Shown in pieces: positions 7,957-18,025 of a DNA stretch of 64,000 bases (the first letter of the stretch is position 1; every line of letters begins with the position of its first letter). The notes under the pieces are model-generated. The model was not told where the DNA came from, searched no databases, and worked only from the letters and a program-made list of their open reading frames with translations. A program made the position numbers and the translations under genes. Source of the stretch: Chloroflexota bacterium (GTDB lineage: Bacteria > Chloroflexota > Anaerolineae > UBA4142 > SHND01); NCBI GenBank assembly GCA_004295045.1, contig SHND01000003.1:92508-156507 (forward strand), in the 5' to 3' direction.

Positions 7957-9537
7957 CTATCTCTCACTCTCCTTTGCCGCTACCATCACACCATACTCTA
8001 TCGCATCCTGCAGCGCCAGCCAACTCGCGTCAATGATATTCGTGCTTGCGCCGACGGTGCTCCAGCGTCGTTTGTGATTTGCCGTTTCAATCAACACACG
8101 CGTTGTCGCGCCCGTTGCCGCGTGTCCATCGAGAATGCGGACTTTGTAATCCACGAGCGAAAAATTTTCGAGCGCGGGAAATTTTTGCGTCAAGGCTTTG
8201 CGCGTGGCAATGTCCATCGCGTTCACGGGACCGTTGCCCTCCGCCGCCGTGTGAACGATTTCGCCGTTCACACGCAATTTGACACTCGCCTCCGCCACCA
8301 TGCCGCGTCCCTGCCGATGCTCGACGACGGTCATGTAATCAATCAATTCAAAGGGGGGGGTGTAATTTTCATCCGCGCGCAATAATAATAATTCCACCGA
8401 CGCGTCCGCGCCTTCAAAATGATAACCCGCCGCTTCTTTGTCTTTGATTTGTTGCAACACGCGCGACACGCGCGGGTCTTGGTCATTCAACTTTAAATTT
8501 AATTCGTCCGCTTTGCTCAAAAGATTTCCGCGTCCCGACAATTCGGAAACGACGACGTGCGTGGCGTTGCCCACCCATTCGGGGTCAATGTGCTGGTACG
8601 CCATCGGATTGCGGCGCTGCGCGGCGACGTGAATGCCGCCCTTGTGCGCGAACGCGTTGCGCCCCACATACGCGGCAAAATCATCGGGCGCGATGTTGGC
8701 GATTTCGGCGACGCTGCGCGCAATCGTCGTGAGTTTTTCCATGTTGCCTTCGGGAAGACATTGCAAGCCCATCTTGATTTCCAAATCCGCGATGATGGCG
8801 ATCAAATTCGCGTTGCCGCAGCGTTCGCCATAGCCGTTGATTGTACCTTGCACTTGCGACGCGCCCACTTGAATCGCCGCGAGCGAATTTGCCACCGCGA
8901 GTTCGCCGTCGTTGTGCGTGTGAATTCCGATGACGGCATTTGGAAATTTCGCGCGCACTTGGCTCACCGCGTCTTGAATTTGCCACGGTAAACTCCCGCC
9001 ATTCGTATCGCACAACGTAATCGAATCGGCGCCGCCTTCCAATGCCGCGTTCAACGTCGCTAGCGCGTATTCGGAATTTGCGCGGAATCCGTCAAAAAAA
9101 TGTTCCGCGTCATAAATCACCTCGCGCCCTTTTGATTTCAAATACGCGAGCGATTCACGAATCAACCGCAAATTTTCTTTATGCGATGTCCGCAAAACTT
9201 CTTCAACGTGCAGTGTCCACGTTTTGCCCACCACAGTGCATACGGGCGTTTCCGCGTCAATCAACGCGCGAATGTTCGCGTCGTCCTCCGGTTTCCCGCC
9301 AACGCGCATCGTGGAACCAAACGCGGCGATGCGCGCATTTTTCAACCTTAAGGATTTCGCGCGCTGAAAAAATTCGACATCTTTCGGATTCGAACCAGGC
9401 CAGCCGCCCTCGATATACGCGACGCCAAGTTCATCGAGCAGCTGCGCGATGTGCAATTTGTCGTTCGCCGTAAGAGACAATCCTTCGCGCTGCGTACCGT
9501 CGCGGAGAGTGGTGTCGTAGATTTGGATTTGTTTCAT
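7957..9537 (-). CDS. cimA: (R)-citramalate synthase
   Basis: A 526-aa acyltransferase that condenses pyruvate with acetyl-CoA to citramalate, opening a threonine-independent route to isoleucine. The N terminus IQIYDTTLRDGTQREGLSLT is the HMGL-like domain signature. GEL-type segments and the metal His pair in GIHTHNDGELAVANS follow. A C-terminal LeuA-type allosteric domain with KVRILDGHAATGATTRV completes it. Length and the TQREG variant favour CimA over LeuA, and a separate leuA is present. LeuC, LeuD and LeuB then act on citramalate as well. Confidence 0.9.
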   Translation of the reverse strand: MKQIQIYDTTLRDGTQREGLSLTANDKLHIAQLLDELGVAYIEGGWPGSNPKDVEFFQRAKSLRLKNARIAAFGSTMRVGGKPEDDANIRALIDAETPVCTVVGKTWTLHVEEVLRTSHKENLRLIRESLAYLKSKGREVIYDAEHFFDGFRANSEYALATLNAALEGGADSITLCDTNGGSLPWQIQDAVSQVRAKFPNAVIGIHTHNDGELAVANSLAAIQVGASQVQGTINGYGERCGNANLIAIIADLEIKMGLQCLPEGNMEKLTTIARSVAEIANIAPDDFAAYVGRNAFAHKGGIHVAAQRRNPMAYQHIDPEWVGNATHVVVSELSGRGNLLSKADELNLKLNDQDPRVSRVLQQIKDKEAAGYHFEGADASVELLLLRADENYTPPFELIDYMTVVEHRQGRGMVAEASVKLRVNGEIVHTAAEGNGPVNAMDIATRKALTQKFPALENFSLVDYKVRILDGHAATGATTRVLIETANHKRRWSTVGASTNIIDASWLALQDAIEYGVMVAAKESER

Positions 9538-9540
9538 GCT

Positions 9541-9603
9541 GTAGGTAGCAAGTAGTAGGTAGGAAGTAGTACGGTTCGCCCTGCTACCTACTACCTGCTA
9601 CTT
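9541..9603. repeat. Word-built inverted repeat between leuD and cimA
   Basis: AGTAGTAGGTAG-type words on the left (GTAGGTAGCAAGTAGTAGG) face CTACCTACTACCTGCTAC on the right, around CGGTTCGCC. It fills the 60-base gap and runs into the end of leuD. Confidence 0.75.
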
Positions 9604-10188
9604 TTTATTTTTCCGTTCATACTCTTCAATCGCTCCCGTCTGCCGCATCAAGTACCCCAACTCATCCACGCCGTTCAACAAACATTCTTTGCTGAATGAA
9701 TCAATCGGAAATTCAACGCGGCGTCCATCGGGCAGCGTGAGCGTTTGTGTTTCGAGGTCCACTTCGAGTTGCAAATCGGGGTCTTCAACGGCGAGGTCAA
9801 GCAGTTGCTCGTGCGTGGCTTTATCAACGACGATGGGCAGCAAGCCGTTTTTCAAAGAATTGTTGCGAAAAATATCCGCGAATTGCGTGCTGACGATGGC
9901 TTGAAAACCAAAGCCCTGCAATGCCCACGGCGCATGTTCGCGCGAACTGCCGCAGCCGAAATTGTGTCCCGCGACAAGAATCGTCGCGCCTTGCGCGTGC
10001 GGTTTGTTCAACAAAAATTCGGGATTCGGATTGCCGTCCGCGTCGTAGCGCCAATCGTAAAAGACGACTTCACCCAACCCTTTTTTGTCCGTCACCTTCA
10101 AGTAACGCGCGGGAATGATTTGGTCCGTGTCAACGTCGGTGTGGGGGAGGTGAATTGTTTTGCCTGTGAATTTTTTGATGGGTTCCAT
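9598..10188 (-). CDS. leuD: 3-isopropylmalate dehydratase small subunit
   Basis: A 196-aa swivel-domain subunit that works with LeuC to isomerise 2-isopropylmalate to 3-isopropylmalate. Typical segments are LPHTDVDTDQIIPARYLK near residue 15, the GHNFGCGSSREHAPWAL signature near residue 74, and ADIFRNNSLKNGLLP. Length is normal. LeuC lies 31 bases upstream on the same strand. The pair probably also handles citramalate made by the neighbouring cimA. Confidence 0.95.
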   Translation of the reverse strand: MEPIKKFTGKTIHLPHTDVDTDQIIPARYLKVTDKKGLGEVVFYDWRYDADGNPNPEFLLNKPHAQGATILVAGHNFGCGSSREHAPWALQGFGFQAIVSTQFADIFRNNSLKNGLLPIVVDKATHEQLLDLAVEDPDLQLEVDLETQTLTLPDGRRVEFPIDSFSKECLLNGVDELGYLMRQTGAIEEYERKNKK

Positions 10189-10219
10189 ATTTCGAGTGAC
10201 AAGTAGCAGTTAGCAGGTA

Positions 10220-11626
<1,407 letters not shown>

Positions 11627-11630
11627 AGAG

Positions 11631-11690
11631 ATTGGAGATTGGAGACTGGAGATTTTGGAATTTCGATTTTCGATTGGCGTTATGATTGAT
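11631..11690. repeat. Direct word repeat upstream of leuC
   Basis: GGAGATT/GGAGACT words occur several times in a row, followed by TTCGATTTTCGATT. Unlike neighbouring gaps, the complementary half is missing. It lies between leuC and the promoter of the opposite-strand UPF0175 gene. Confidence 0.55.
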
Positions 11691-11691
11691 G

Positions 11692-11719
11692 TTGACTTTG
11701 CTGGCGTTTTCATTATCTT
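11692..11719 (+). promoter_or_regulatory. Promoter of the UPF0175 gene
   Basis: TTGACT (11692-11697) and TATCTT (11714-11719) are 16 bases apart, 21 bases before ATG 11741. An AAAGGA ribosome site lies between them and the start. It gives the inserted plus-strand gene its own transcription against the leucine cluster. Confidence 0.5.
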
Positions 11720-11740
11720 GAACGCGAAAGGATTTCAAAA

Positions 11741-11998
11741 ATGCCAACTGTAACTGATGATGACTTGGAGAGATTATTCAACTTGCTCCGCGTCTCACCT
11801 GAATCATTTTCGTCTGAAAAGAGACTGCAAGCGGCAGTCAAACTGTTTGCGGCTGGACGCGTTTCTTCCGGCAAAGCCGCCGAGTTGGCGGGAATTCCAC
11901 GCGTCGTTTTCTTGCATCGCCTCGCTGAATTTGATGTTCCTGTGATTGACCTGACATTTGAAGAATTGGAGCAAGATGTGAAAAACGCGCTGGAATGA
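11741..11998 (+). CDS. UPF0175 family protein (antitoxin-like), orphan
   Basis: An 85-aa protein of the UPF0175 family, with AVKLFAAGRVSSGKAAELAG and VVFLHRLAEFDVPVID as its core helix-turn-helix-like region. Family members are usually the antitoxin-like first gene of a pair whose second gene is a PIN-type (DUF3368) nuclease. Here the expected partner is absent: an ATG overlapping the stop reads only 19 codons (MNVVSILLSSH...) before a stop at 12058. The gene is on the opposite strand between leuA and leuC, so it splits the cluster. Confidence 0.75.
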   Translation: MPTVTDDDLERLFNLLRVSPESFSSEKRLQAAVKLFAAGRVSSGKAAELAGIPRVVFLHRLAEFDVPVIDLTFEELEQDVKNALE

Positions 11999-12058
11999 AT
12001 GTTGTGTCAATTCTACTGTCGTCACATCGAAGACAACGAATTCCTAACGGCTAAACGA
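11996..12058 (+). pseudogene. Possible remnant of the UPF0175 partner toxin
   Basis: ATG overlapping the end of the UPF0175 gene opens a frame that reads MNVVSILLSSHRRQRIPNG then stops. Partner DUF3368 nucleases commonly begin with a short M-x-VVS-type strand, so this may be the first few codons of a deleted toxin. The evidence is only position and a five-residue likeness. Confidence 0.25.
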
Positions 12059-12111
12059 ATGCGCGCATCGTATCCGTTCATCCGTTTTCCCCATCCGTTG
12101 TCCGCGCTCCC

Positions 12112-13737
12112 TCACGCCATCAACGCGACTTCACTCCCCATCGCGTTTTCTTGCGCCTGCATCACAATCAACAATTTATTCAGCGCGGCAAGATACGCTT
12201 TCGCACTCGCGACAATAATGTCGGTGTCCGCGCCGTAACCGCCGAACGTGCGCGTGCGCGCTGTTTCGCGCAGCGCGTCCATGCGCGTTTGCGCGTCTTT
12301 GGCTTGAATACGAACCGTCACTTGTCCGAGCGCGTCAATCCCTTCCGTGACCGCGTGAATGTTGAACTCGAGCAAAGTGTTTGGCACATTCACAATCGCA
12401 TCAATCGCTTTGTACACTGCGTCAACGGGTCCCGTGCCAATCGCCGCGACAGTGTGTTGTTTGCCTTCGGGGTCTTTCAAGCGCACCGTCGCCGTCGGCA
12501 TTCCCATCGTCCCGCACGCGACTTGCATGCCGTCGAGCGAAAACAATTCGTTAAGCGATGCGATTTCGTCCGAGACGAGCGCTTCCAAATCCGCGTCGGT
12601 GATGACTTTTTTCTTGTCCGCCAATTCCTTGAAACGCGCGAACGCCTGGTCAAGTTCATCATCGCTCAAGTTGTAACCGAGTTCGATAAAGCGCGCCTTT
12701 AACGCGTGACGTCCCGAATGTTTGCCCAACACCAAGCGCGAGGCGTTCACGCCCACCGTTTCGGGCTTCATGATTTCGTACGTCATGTTATTTTTCAACA
12801 TGCCGTCTTGATGAATCCCCGCTTCGTGCGCGAACGCGTTGGCGCCGACGATGGCTTTGTTGGGCTGAACGGGAATGCCGGTGAAATTAGAAACCATCCG
12901 CGACGCGCGCGCGATCTGCGTCGTGTCAATCCCGTGCTGCAAACCGAACAGCGCGGGACGTGTGTGCATCGCCATCACCACTTCTTCGAGCGATGTATTG
13001 CCCGCGCGTTCGCCGATGCCGTTCATTGTCACTTCCACTTGACGCGCGCCGTTCGTTACACCAGCGAGTGTATTCGCCGTTGCCAAACCCAAATCGTCGT
13101 GACAATGCACCGACCAAATCACCTTGTCCGCGTTCGGCGTATTTTCAATCAATCCTTTAATCAGCGCGCCAAATTCTTGCGGTGTCGTGTAACCGACCGT
13201 ATCGGGAATGTTCAATGTCGTCGCGCCCGCTTGAATCGCTACTTCTAAAACTTCCAAAAGATATTCGGGGTCACTGCGCCCCGCGTCTTCGGGCGAAAAT
13301 TCTACGTCGTCGCAAAACGTTTTCGCATAACTCACCATCTCGCGCACGCGTTCCACCACCTCTTCGCGCGACATTTTCAATTTGTATTTGAGATGAATAT
13401 CGCTCGTCGCGAGAAAGGTGTGAATGCGCGGGTGACGCGCGTGTTTCACCGCTTCCCACGCTTTGTCAATATCATTCTTGTTCGCGCGCGCAAGCCCCGC
13501 AATGATTGGCGTACGCGCGTTAGAGTCCACGGGATTGCCGACTTCGCGCGCGATTTGTTTCACGCCCTCCAAATCATCGGGCGACGCGGCAGGAAAACCC
13601 GCCTCGATAATGTCCACGCCCAGTTTGGCGAGTTGCCGCGCGATTTCCAATTTCTCCGCGCTCGTCAATGACGCGCCCGGCGATTGTTCCCCGTCGCGGA
13701 GAGTGGTGTCGAAAATGCGAACGTAATTCGAGGGCAT
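12112..13737 (-). CDS. leuA: 2-isopropylmalate synthase
   Basis: A 541-aa enzyme condensing 2-oxoisovalerate with acetyl-CoA, the committed step to leucine. It starts [20 protein letters not shown]. The metal His pair is in [14 protein letters not shown], the [18 protein letters not shown] segment follows, and a C-terminal regulatory dimer domain carries the usual leucine feedback site. ATG 13737 is chosen because 30 further open codons upstream translate the intergenic palindrome. It is separated from leuC by the opposite-strand UPF0175 gene, so the downstream genes may need read-through or their own promoter. Confidence 0.95.
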   Translation of the reverse strand: MPSNYVRIFDTTLRDGEQSPGASLTSAEKLEIARQLAKLGVDIIEAGFPAASPDDLEGVKQIAREVGNPVDSNARTPIIAGLARANKNDIDKAWEAVKHARHPRIHTFLATSDIHLKYKLKMSREEVVERVREMVSYAKTFCDDVEFSPEDAGRSDPEYLLEVLEVAIQAGATTLNIPDTVGYTTPQEFGALIKGLIENTPNADKVIWSVHCHDDLGLATANTLAGVTNGARQVEVTMNGIGERAGNTSLEEVVMAMHTRPALFGLQHGIDTTQIARASRMVSNFTGIPVQPNKAIVGANAFAHEAGIHQDGMLKNNMTYEIMKPETVGVNASRLVLGKHSGRHALKARFIELGYNLSDDELDQAFARFKELADKKKVITDADLEALVSDEIASLNELFSLDGMQVACGTMGMPTATVRLKDPEGKQHTVAAIGTGPVDAVYKAIDAIVNVPNTLLEFNIHAVTEGIDALGQVTVRIQAKDAQTRMDALRETARTRTFGGYGADTDIIVASAKAYLAALNKLLIVMQAQENAMGSEVALMA

Positions 13738-13740
13738 TTT

Positions 13741-13819
13741 AGAATTTCGATTTTCGATTTTCGATTTGGGCGGCAGCCCACGCTGCAATCGAAAATCGAA
13801 AATCGGCAATCGAAAATTC

Positions 13820-13820
<1 letters not shown>
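13741..13820. repeat. Word-built inverted repeat between ilvC and leuA
   Basis: The left half is TTTCGATTTTCGATTTTCG. The right half repeats its complement as ATCGAAAATCGAAAATCGG and CAATCGAAAATTCC. The centre GGGCGGCAGCCC forms its own small hairpin. The element fills the entire gap and touches the ilvC stop. Confidence 0.8.
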
Positions 13821-14833
<1,013 letters not shown>

Positions 14834-14851
14834 TCAAATTCCCCTTGAGAG

Positions 14852-15415
14852 TTATACCGAACTCAACCCGACATCGCGCGCGACATGTCCATTGCCATTG
14901 CCGTTGTAATGTCCATTGCCATTTTTACGCTGCGAAGTTTGATTCCCGCGCACCATCGCAATCCGTCCGGTGCGCACCATTTCCAAAATCCCTTTGGGGC
15001 GCAGCAATTCGACGAGACCGTCAATTTTATCCTCGTCGCCCGTCGCTTCGACGACGACGGAATCGTTTGCCACGTCCACTATTTTCGCGCGGAAAATTTC
15101 CGCGAGCTGCGCGATCTCCGCGCGCCCCGCCGCGTCCACGCGCACTTTGATTAACGCCAAATCGCGCGAGATCATTTCTTGCTGTGTGACATCTTGGATG
15201 TCAATCACATTCACCAATTTCGCCAGATTCGCTTCGACAAGGTGCGCGCTCGTATTGTCCGAGTCAATCACAATCGTCATGCGCGAAACATGCGGCTGGT
15301 CGGTGTGTCCAACCGTCAGCGATTCGATATTAAAGGCGCGGCGACGAAACAACGATGCGACACGATTCAGCACGCCGGGCTTGTCTTGAACGAGAGCGAC
15401 TAGTGTGTGTTTCAT
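14852..15415 (-). CDS. ilvN: Acetolactate synthase small (regulatory) subunit
   Basis: A 187-aa subunit that activates IlvB and gives valine feedback. The N-terminal ACT domain reads KHTLVALVQDKPGVLNRVAS and FNIESLTVGHTDQPHVSR. The second domain contains the EVDAAGRAEIAQLAEIF-type region and LVELLRPKGILEMVRTGRIAM. An unusual tail of about 25 residues is rich in Asn and Gly (NGNGHYNGNGNGH). ATG 15415 gives the standard N terminus; 7 codons upstream come from the repeat. Confidence 0.94.
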   Translation of the reverse strand: MKHTLVALVQDKPGVLNRVASLFRRRAFNIESLTVGHTDQPHVSRMTIVIDSDNTSAHLVEANLAKLVNVIDIQDVTQQEMISRDLALIKVRVDAAGRAEIAQLAEIFRAKIVDVANDSVVVEATGDEDKIDGLVELLRPKGILEMVRTGRIAMVRGNQTSQRKNGNGHYNGNGNGHVARDVGLSSV

Positions 15416-15428
15416 AAGTGAATAGAGA

Positions 15429-15498
15429 GTAGACAAGTAGACAGGTAGAAAAGTAGAAAATCGGGTCAGGCATCCCTGTCTCCCTGTCTACCTGTTCC
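15429..15498. repeat. Word-built inverted repeat between ilvB and ilvN
   Basis: AGTAGACAAGTAGACAGGTA on the left faces CCCTGTCTCCCTGTCTACCT on the right around TCGGGTCAGGCAT. The words GTAGACAGGTAGA and TGTCTACCTGT are complements. It fills the gap. Confidence 0.75.
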
Positions 15499-15500
15499 CT

Positions 15501-17204
15501 TTATGCTGGTTGAACTATCTTTTCCCGTTTAATCATTTCATTCAAACTCGCGCCGGCGGGTACCATCGGATACACCGCGTCTTCCATCTTGACGCGAAAT
15601 TCAATCAGCGCGGGTCCGGGCAACGAACGCGCTTGGTCCAACACGTCCATTACGTCATTTCGATTGTCAACGACATAGCCAGGAATGCCGTACGCGTCCG
15701 CGACCTTGCTAAAGTCGGGCGAAAAAATTGGCGTGGCGCAATAGCGCGCGTCATAGAAAAATTCTTGCCACTGCCGCACCATGCCGAGATAACCGTTGTT
15801 CAGAATCGCGATATTGATTTTGATTTTTTCCTGCACGATTGTCGCGAGTTCCGCCATCGTCATTTGAAAACCGCCATCGCCCGCAATCACCCACACCTCT
15901 TTGTGGGGTTGCGCGAATTTTGCGCCAATCGCGGCGGGCAGCGCGAAACCCATCGTGCCAAGTCCGCCGCTGGTGATGAGCGTGTGCGGTTTGTTGTGCA
16001 AATAATATTGCGCTTCCCACATTTGATGCTGCCCCACATCGGTCACAACGATGGCGTCTCCCTGCGTCGCCGTCCAAATATCGTGAACCACATGTTCGCT
16101 CATCAAACCATCGGGCGATTCCCAATCCAACACATCACGAATCGGGTCCTCTTGCATCGCGCGCTGTAAATGCTCCCACCATGCGTCGTGGCGTTTCGCT
16201 TTTACGAGTGGATTCAATTTTTGCAGCGATTCTTTCAAATCGCCCAGCAGCGGCACATCTACTTTAACGTTCTTGTTGATTTCCGTCGGATCAATTTCGA
16301 AATGGATTTTTTTGGAATGGGGCGAGTACGTTTTCAATGTGCCGGTCACGCGGTCATCAAAACGCATTCCCATCGCCAAAAGCAAATCCGCGTTCTGAAT
16401 CGCTTCATTCACATACGCGCCGCCGTGCATCCCCATCATGCCGAGACACAACGGATGTTCCGCCGGAAAACCGCCAATGCCGAGTAAAGTGAGCGCGACA
16501 GGAGTATTTGTTTTTTCTGCAAACTCCATTACCTCGTCCATCGCGCCGCTCAACAAAATGCCGTGTCCCGCGAGAATCACCGGACGCTCCGCCGCCGCGA
16601 TCATTTCCGCCGCGCGCGCGAAATATTCTTGCGGCACATATTTTTCGAGCAAGCGCTCGTTCGGCAAATGGATCGGATGCGTCGGATATTCAAATTCCGT
16701 TTGCGCCAACTGCACATCTTTGGGAATGTCAATCAACACGGGACCGGGGCGCCCGTGCCGCGCGATGTAAAATGCCTCGCGAATCGTTTCCGCCAAATCC
16801 TCGACGTGCGTGACGAGATAATTATGTTTTGTCACCGGCAATGTAACGCCCGTCACATCCGTTTCTTGAAACGCGTCGCTGCCGATAACTTTGGTGCCGA
16901 CCTGTCCCGTGATGGCGACCACCGGAATGGAATCCATCATCGCCGTCGCAAGACCCGTGACCATGTTTGTCGCGGCGGGTCCGCTCGTGCCGACACAAAC
17001 GCCGACGCGCCCCGATGCGCGCGCATAGCCATCCGCCATGTGCGATGCGCCTTGCTCGTGCCGCACCAGCACATGATGAATCGGATATTGCAGCATCGCG
17101 TCGTACGCCGGCAAAATCGCGCCGCCCGGATAACCGAACACCGTGTCCACGCCTTCGCGGACCAAACATTCCCACAAAATTTGTGCGCCTGCTAATTTGG
17201 GCAT
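15501..17204 (-). CDS. ilvB: Acetolactate synthase large (catalytic) subunit
   Basis: A 567-aa thiamine-diphosphate enzyme, the first common step of valine, leucine and isoleucine synthesis. The catalytic Glu is in VRHEQGASHMADGYARASG near residue 48. The ThDP motif begins GDGGFQMTMAELATI and ends NNGYLGMVRQWQ. FAD- and quinone-oxidase-like middle segments are intact. It is the first enzyme gene of the cluster and lies downstream of the leader peptide and attenuator. Confidence 0.96.
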   Translation of the reverse strand: MPKLAGAQILWECLVREGVDTVFGYPGGAILPAYDAMLQYPIHHVLVRHEQGASHMADGYARASGRVGVCVGTSGPAATNMVTGLATAMMDSIPVVAITGQVGTKVIGSDAFQETDVTGVTLPVTKHNYLVTHVEDLAETIREAFYIARHGRPGPVLIDIPKDVQLAQTEFEYPTHPIHLPNERLLEKYVPQEYFARAAEMIAAAERPVILAGHGILLSGAMDEVMEFAEKTNTPVALTLLGIGGFPAEHPLCLGMMGMHGGAYVNEAIQNADLLLAMGMRFDDRVTGTLKTYSPHSKKIHFEIDPTEINKNVKVDVPLLGDLKESLQKLNPLVKAKRHDAWWEHLQRAMQEDPIRDVLDWESPDGLMSEHVVHDIWTATQGDAIVVTDVGQHQMWEAQYYLHNKPHTLITSGGLGTMGFALPAAIGAKFAQPHKEVWVIAGDGGFQMTMAELATIVQEKIKINIAILNNGYLGMVRQWQEFFYDARYCATPIFSPDFSKVADAYGIPGYVVDNRNDVMDVLDQARSLPGPALIEFRVKMEDAVYPMVPAGASLNEMIKREKIVQPA

Positions 17205-17210
17205 GATTAA

Positions 17211-17288
17211 AGTAGTAGAAAGGGAAACAGGGAAACAAGGAAACAGGAAATTACCTGTCTACCTGTCCACCTGTCTACCTTTTTACCT
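17211..17288. repeat. Word repeat with partial complement just upstream of ilvB
   Basis: GGGAAACAGGGAAACAAGG words on the left are followed by ACCTGTCTACCTGTCCACCT on the right. The halves are only partly complementary (ACAGG with CCTGT), so it is a weaker relative of the other gaps' elements. It covers the ribosome-site region of ilvB. Confidence 0.6.
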
Positions 17289-17326
17289 ATCTCCTCTCAA
17301 AAATAAAAAAAGCGCCCGAACGTTCG

Positions 17327-17557
17327 TCAACCGTTGTAACAGTCAAACAAACATTCGCTCGCCCAATCGTCTTGCTTGGAGGATTGCGCGTGCATCGCGG
17401 CGGTGGCAGTACGCGACATTTTCTTTTCCGCTTGACCTTTTGCCATCGCCGCGCGCGCGCCGTTATGACGCGGTGCGTCATGGTCCGCGTGCGTTTGATT
17501 TGCGCACGCATCCTGCCACTGTTTCATTTCCATTTCGGAATAACGAGAATTAAACAT
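17327..17557 (-). CDS. Small hydrophilic protein of unknown function, 76 aa
   Basis: I do not recognise it. ATG 17557 follows a consensus AGGAGG site at 4 bases. The product starts MFNSRYSEMEMKQWQDACAN, is rich in Ala, His, Lys, Gln and Asp, has three Cys (two close together near the end, ECLFDC), and no membrane segment. It sits between the ilv leader terminators and ilvB on the same strand, so it would be the first full gene of the transcript. A second frame (17287-17511) overlaps it and has no ribosome site. Confidence 0.45.
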   Translation of the reverse strand: MFNSRYSEMEMKQWQDACANQTHADHDAPRHNGARAAMAKGQAEKKMSRTATAAMHAQSSKQDDWASECLFDCYNG

Positions 17558-17579
17558 AATCCCTCCTCACTCTTATTCG

Positions 17580-17604
17580 TACGACAAATTTGAAATTTGT
17601 CGTA
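17580..17604. repeat. 25-base perfect palindrome
   Basis: TACGACAAATTT (17580-17591) and AAATTTGTCGTA (17593-17604) flank a single G. The arms are perfect. It lies in the ilv leader region between the second terminator and the small gene. It could be an operator or another of the word-built palindromes of this genome. Confidence 0.7.
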
Positions 17605-17612
17605 TCCTGCTT

Positions 17613-17631
17613 GGCAAATTGCAAATTTGCC
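17613..17631. repeat. 19-base palindrome GGCAAATT-gca-AATTTGCC
   Basis: GGCAAATT (17613-17620) and AATTTGCC (17624-17631) are perfect arms 9 bases after the previous palindrome. They share the AAATT core with it, which suggests a related origin. Confidence 0.65.
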
Positions 17632-17643
17632 CTACCCCTCTTG

Positions 17644-17678
17644 TGCAAAAAGAAAAAGGTAGGCACATCGCCTACCTT
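17644..17678 (-). terminator. Second terminator in the ilv leader
   Basis: AAGGTAGGC and GCCTACCTT (17656-17664, 17670-17678) form a 9-bp hairpin around ACATC. Read on the minus strand it is followed by TTTTTCTTTTT. It lies about 45 bases after the first terminator, so two stops stand before ilvB. Confidence 0.75.
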
Positions 17679-17720
17679 CGACATTGAAGGATGAATCGAG
17701 TTAGAAAACCAAGTTCGTGA

Positions 17721-17754
17721 CAAACAAAAAACCCGCCTGTTGGTTCAGGCGGGT
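17721..17754 (-). terminator. Attenuator terminator of the ilv cluster
   Basis: On the minus strand ACCCGCCTG pairs with CAGGCGGGT (arms 17746-17754 and 17731-17739) around a 6-base loop, then a run of six T. It starts 27 bases after the leader-peptide stop. A second CAGGCG inside the leader coding sequence could pair with the CGCCTG of the first arm, a possible anti-terminator. Confidence 0.8.
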
Positions 17755-17780
17755 TCGATTCGCTGCGTCTTTTTGCTCGC

Positions 17781-17900
17781 TTATCGTCGTCGGGGGCGGT
17801 TCCCGATGTTCGCCAAAACCAAATTACGCCTGCTGCTAAGGACGATGACCTCAACAAGGCTAATAATGCTGACGACGATAATAATACCGAGCGATAACAT
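17781..17900 (-). CDS. ilv leader peptide (attenuation)
   Basis: A 39-codon frame, MLSLG then IIIVVSIISLVEVIVL and a basic tail ending PRRR. Of residues 2-21, 15 are Leu, Ile or Val. A terminator hairpin starts 27 bases after its TAA, and the first downstream enzyme gene is ilvB. This is the layout of the enterobacterial ilv leader peptides: a ribosome that stalls on branched-chain codons would let transcription continue. On the minus strand TACAAT ends 8 bases before the ATG, so the leader is probably translated from a leaderless mRNA. A small membrane protein is the alternative, but the context makes it less likely. Confidence 0.8.
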   Translation of the reverse strand: MLSLGIIIVVSIISLVEVIVLSSRRNLVLANIGNRPRRR

Positions 17901-17908
17901 TGTCAGAG

Positions 17909-17914
17909 ATTGTA
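17909..17914 (-). promoter_or_regulatory. -10 box of the ilv leader
   Basis: TACAAT on the minus strand lies 8 bases before the leader ATG. No good -35 box is seen at 16-18 bases, which would fit a promoter that needs an activator bound at the palindrome 56 bases further upstream. Confidence 0.45.
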
Positions 17915-17969
17915 ACAGATTACACAAGCGATTGCATCATGCGGAATGTCTGAATTCAATAGCGCGAAG

Positions 17970-17988
17970 GTTGTGCATTGTGCACAAC
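17970..17988. promoter_or_regulatory. 19-base operator-like palindrome
   Basis: GTTGTGCA (17970-17977) and TGCACAAC (17981-17988) are perfect 8-base arms around TTG. No T-run follows on either strand. It lies between the end of the PucR-type regulator and the ilv leader promoter, which suits an activator or repressor site for the ilv cluster. Confidence 0.55.
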
Positions 17989-18025
17989 ATACGGAACGCT
18001 TGTCAAGCCAAATTTTCGAAACCTT

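Noticed and set aside
11627..11713. Longer N terminus for LeuC
   Set aside because: The added codons are translated word repeats and have no counterpart in the family.
17205..18025. T-box riboswitch controlling the ilv cluster
   Set aside because: No T-box AGGGTGG-type sequence or specifier stem-loop seen; the leader peptide explains the terminator better.
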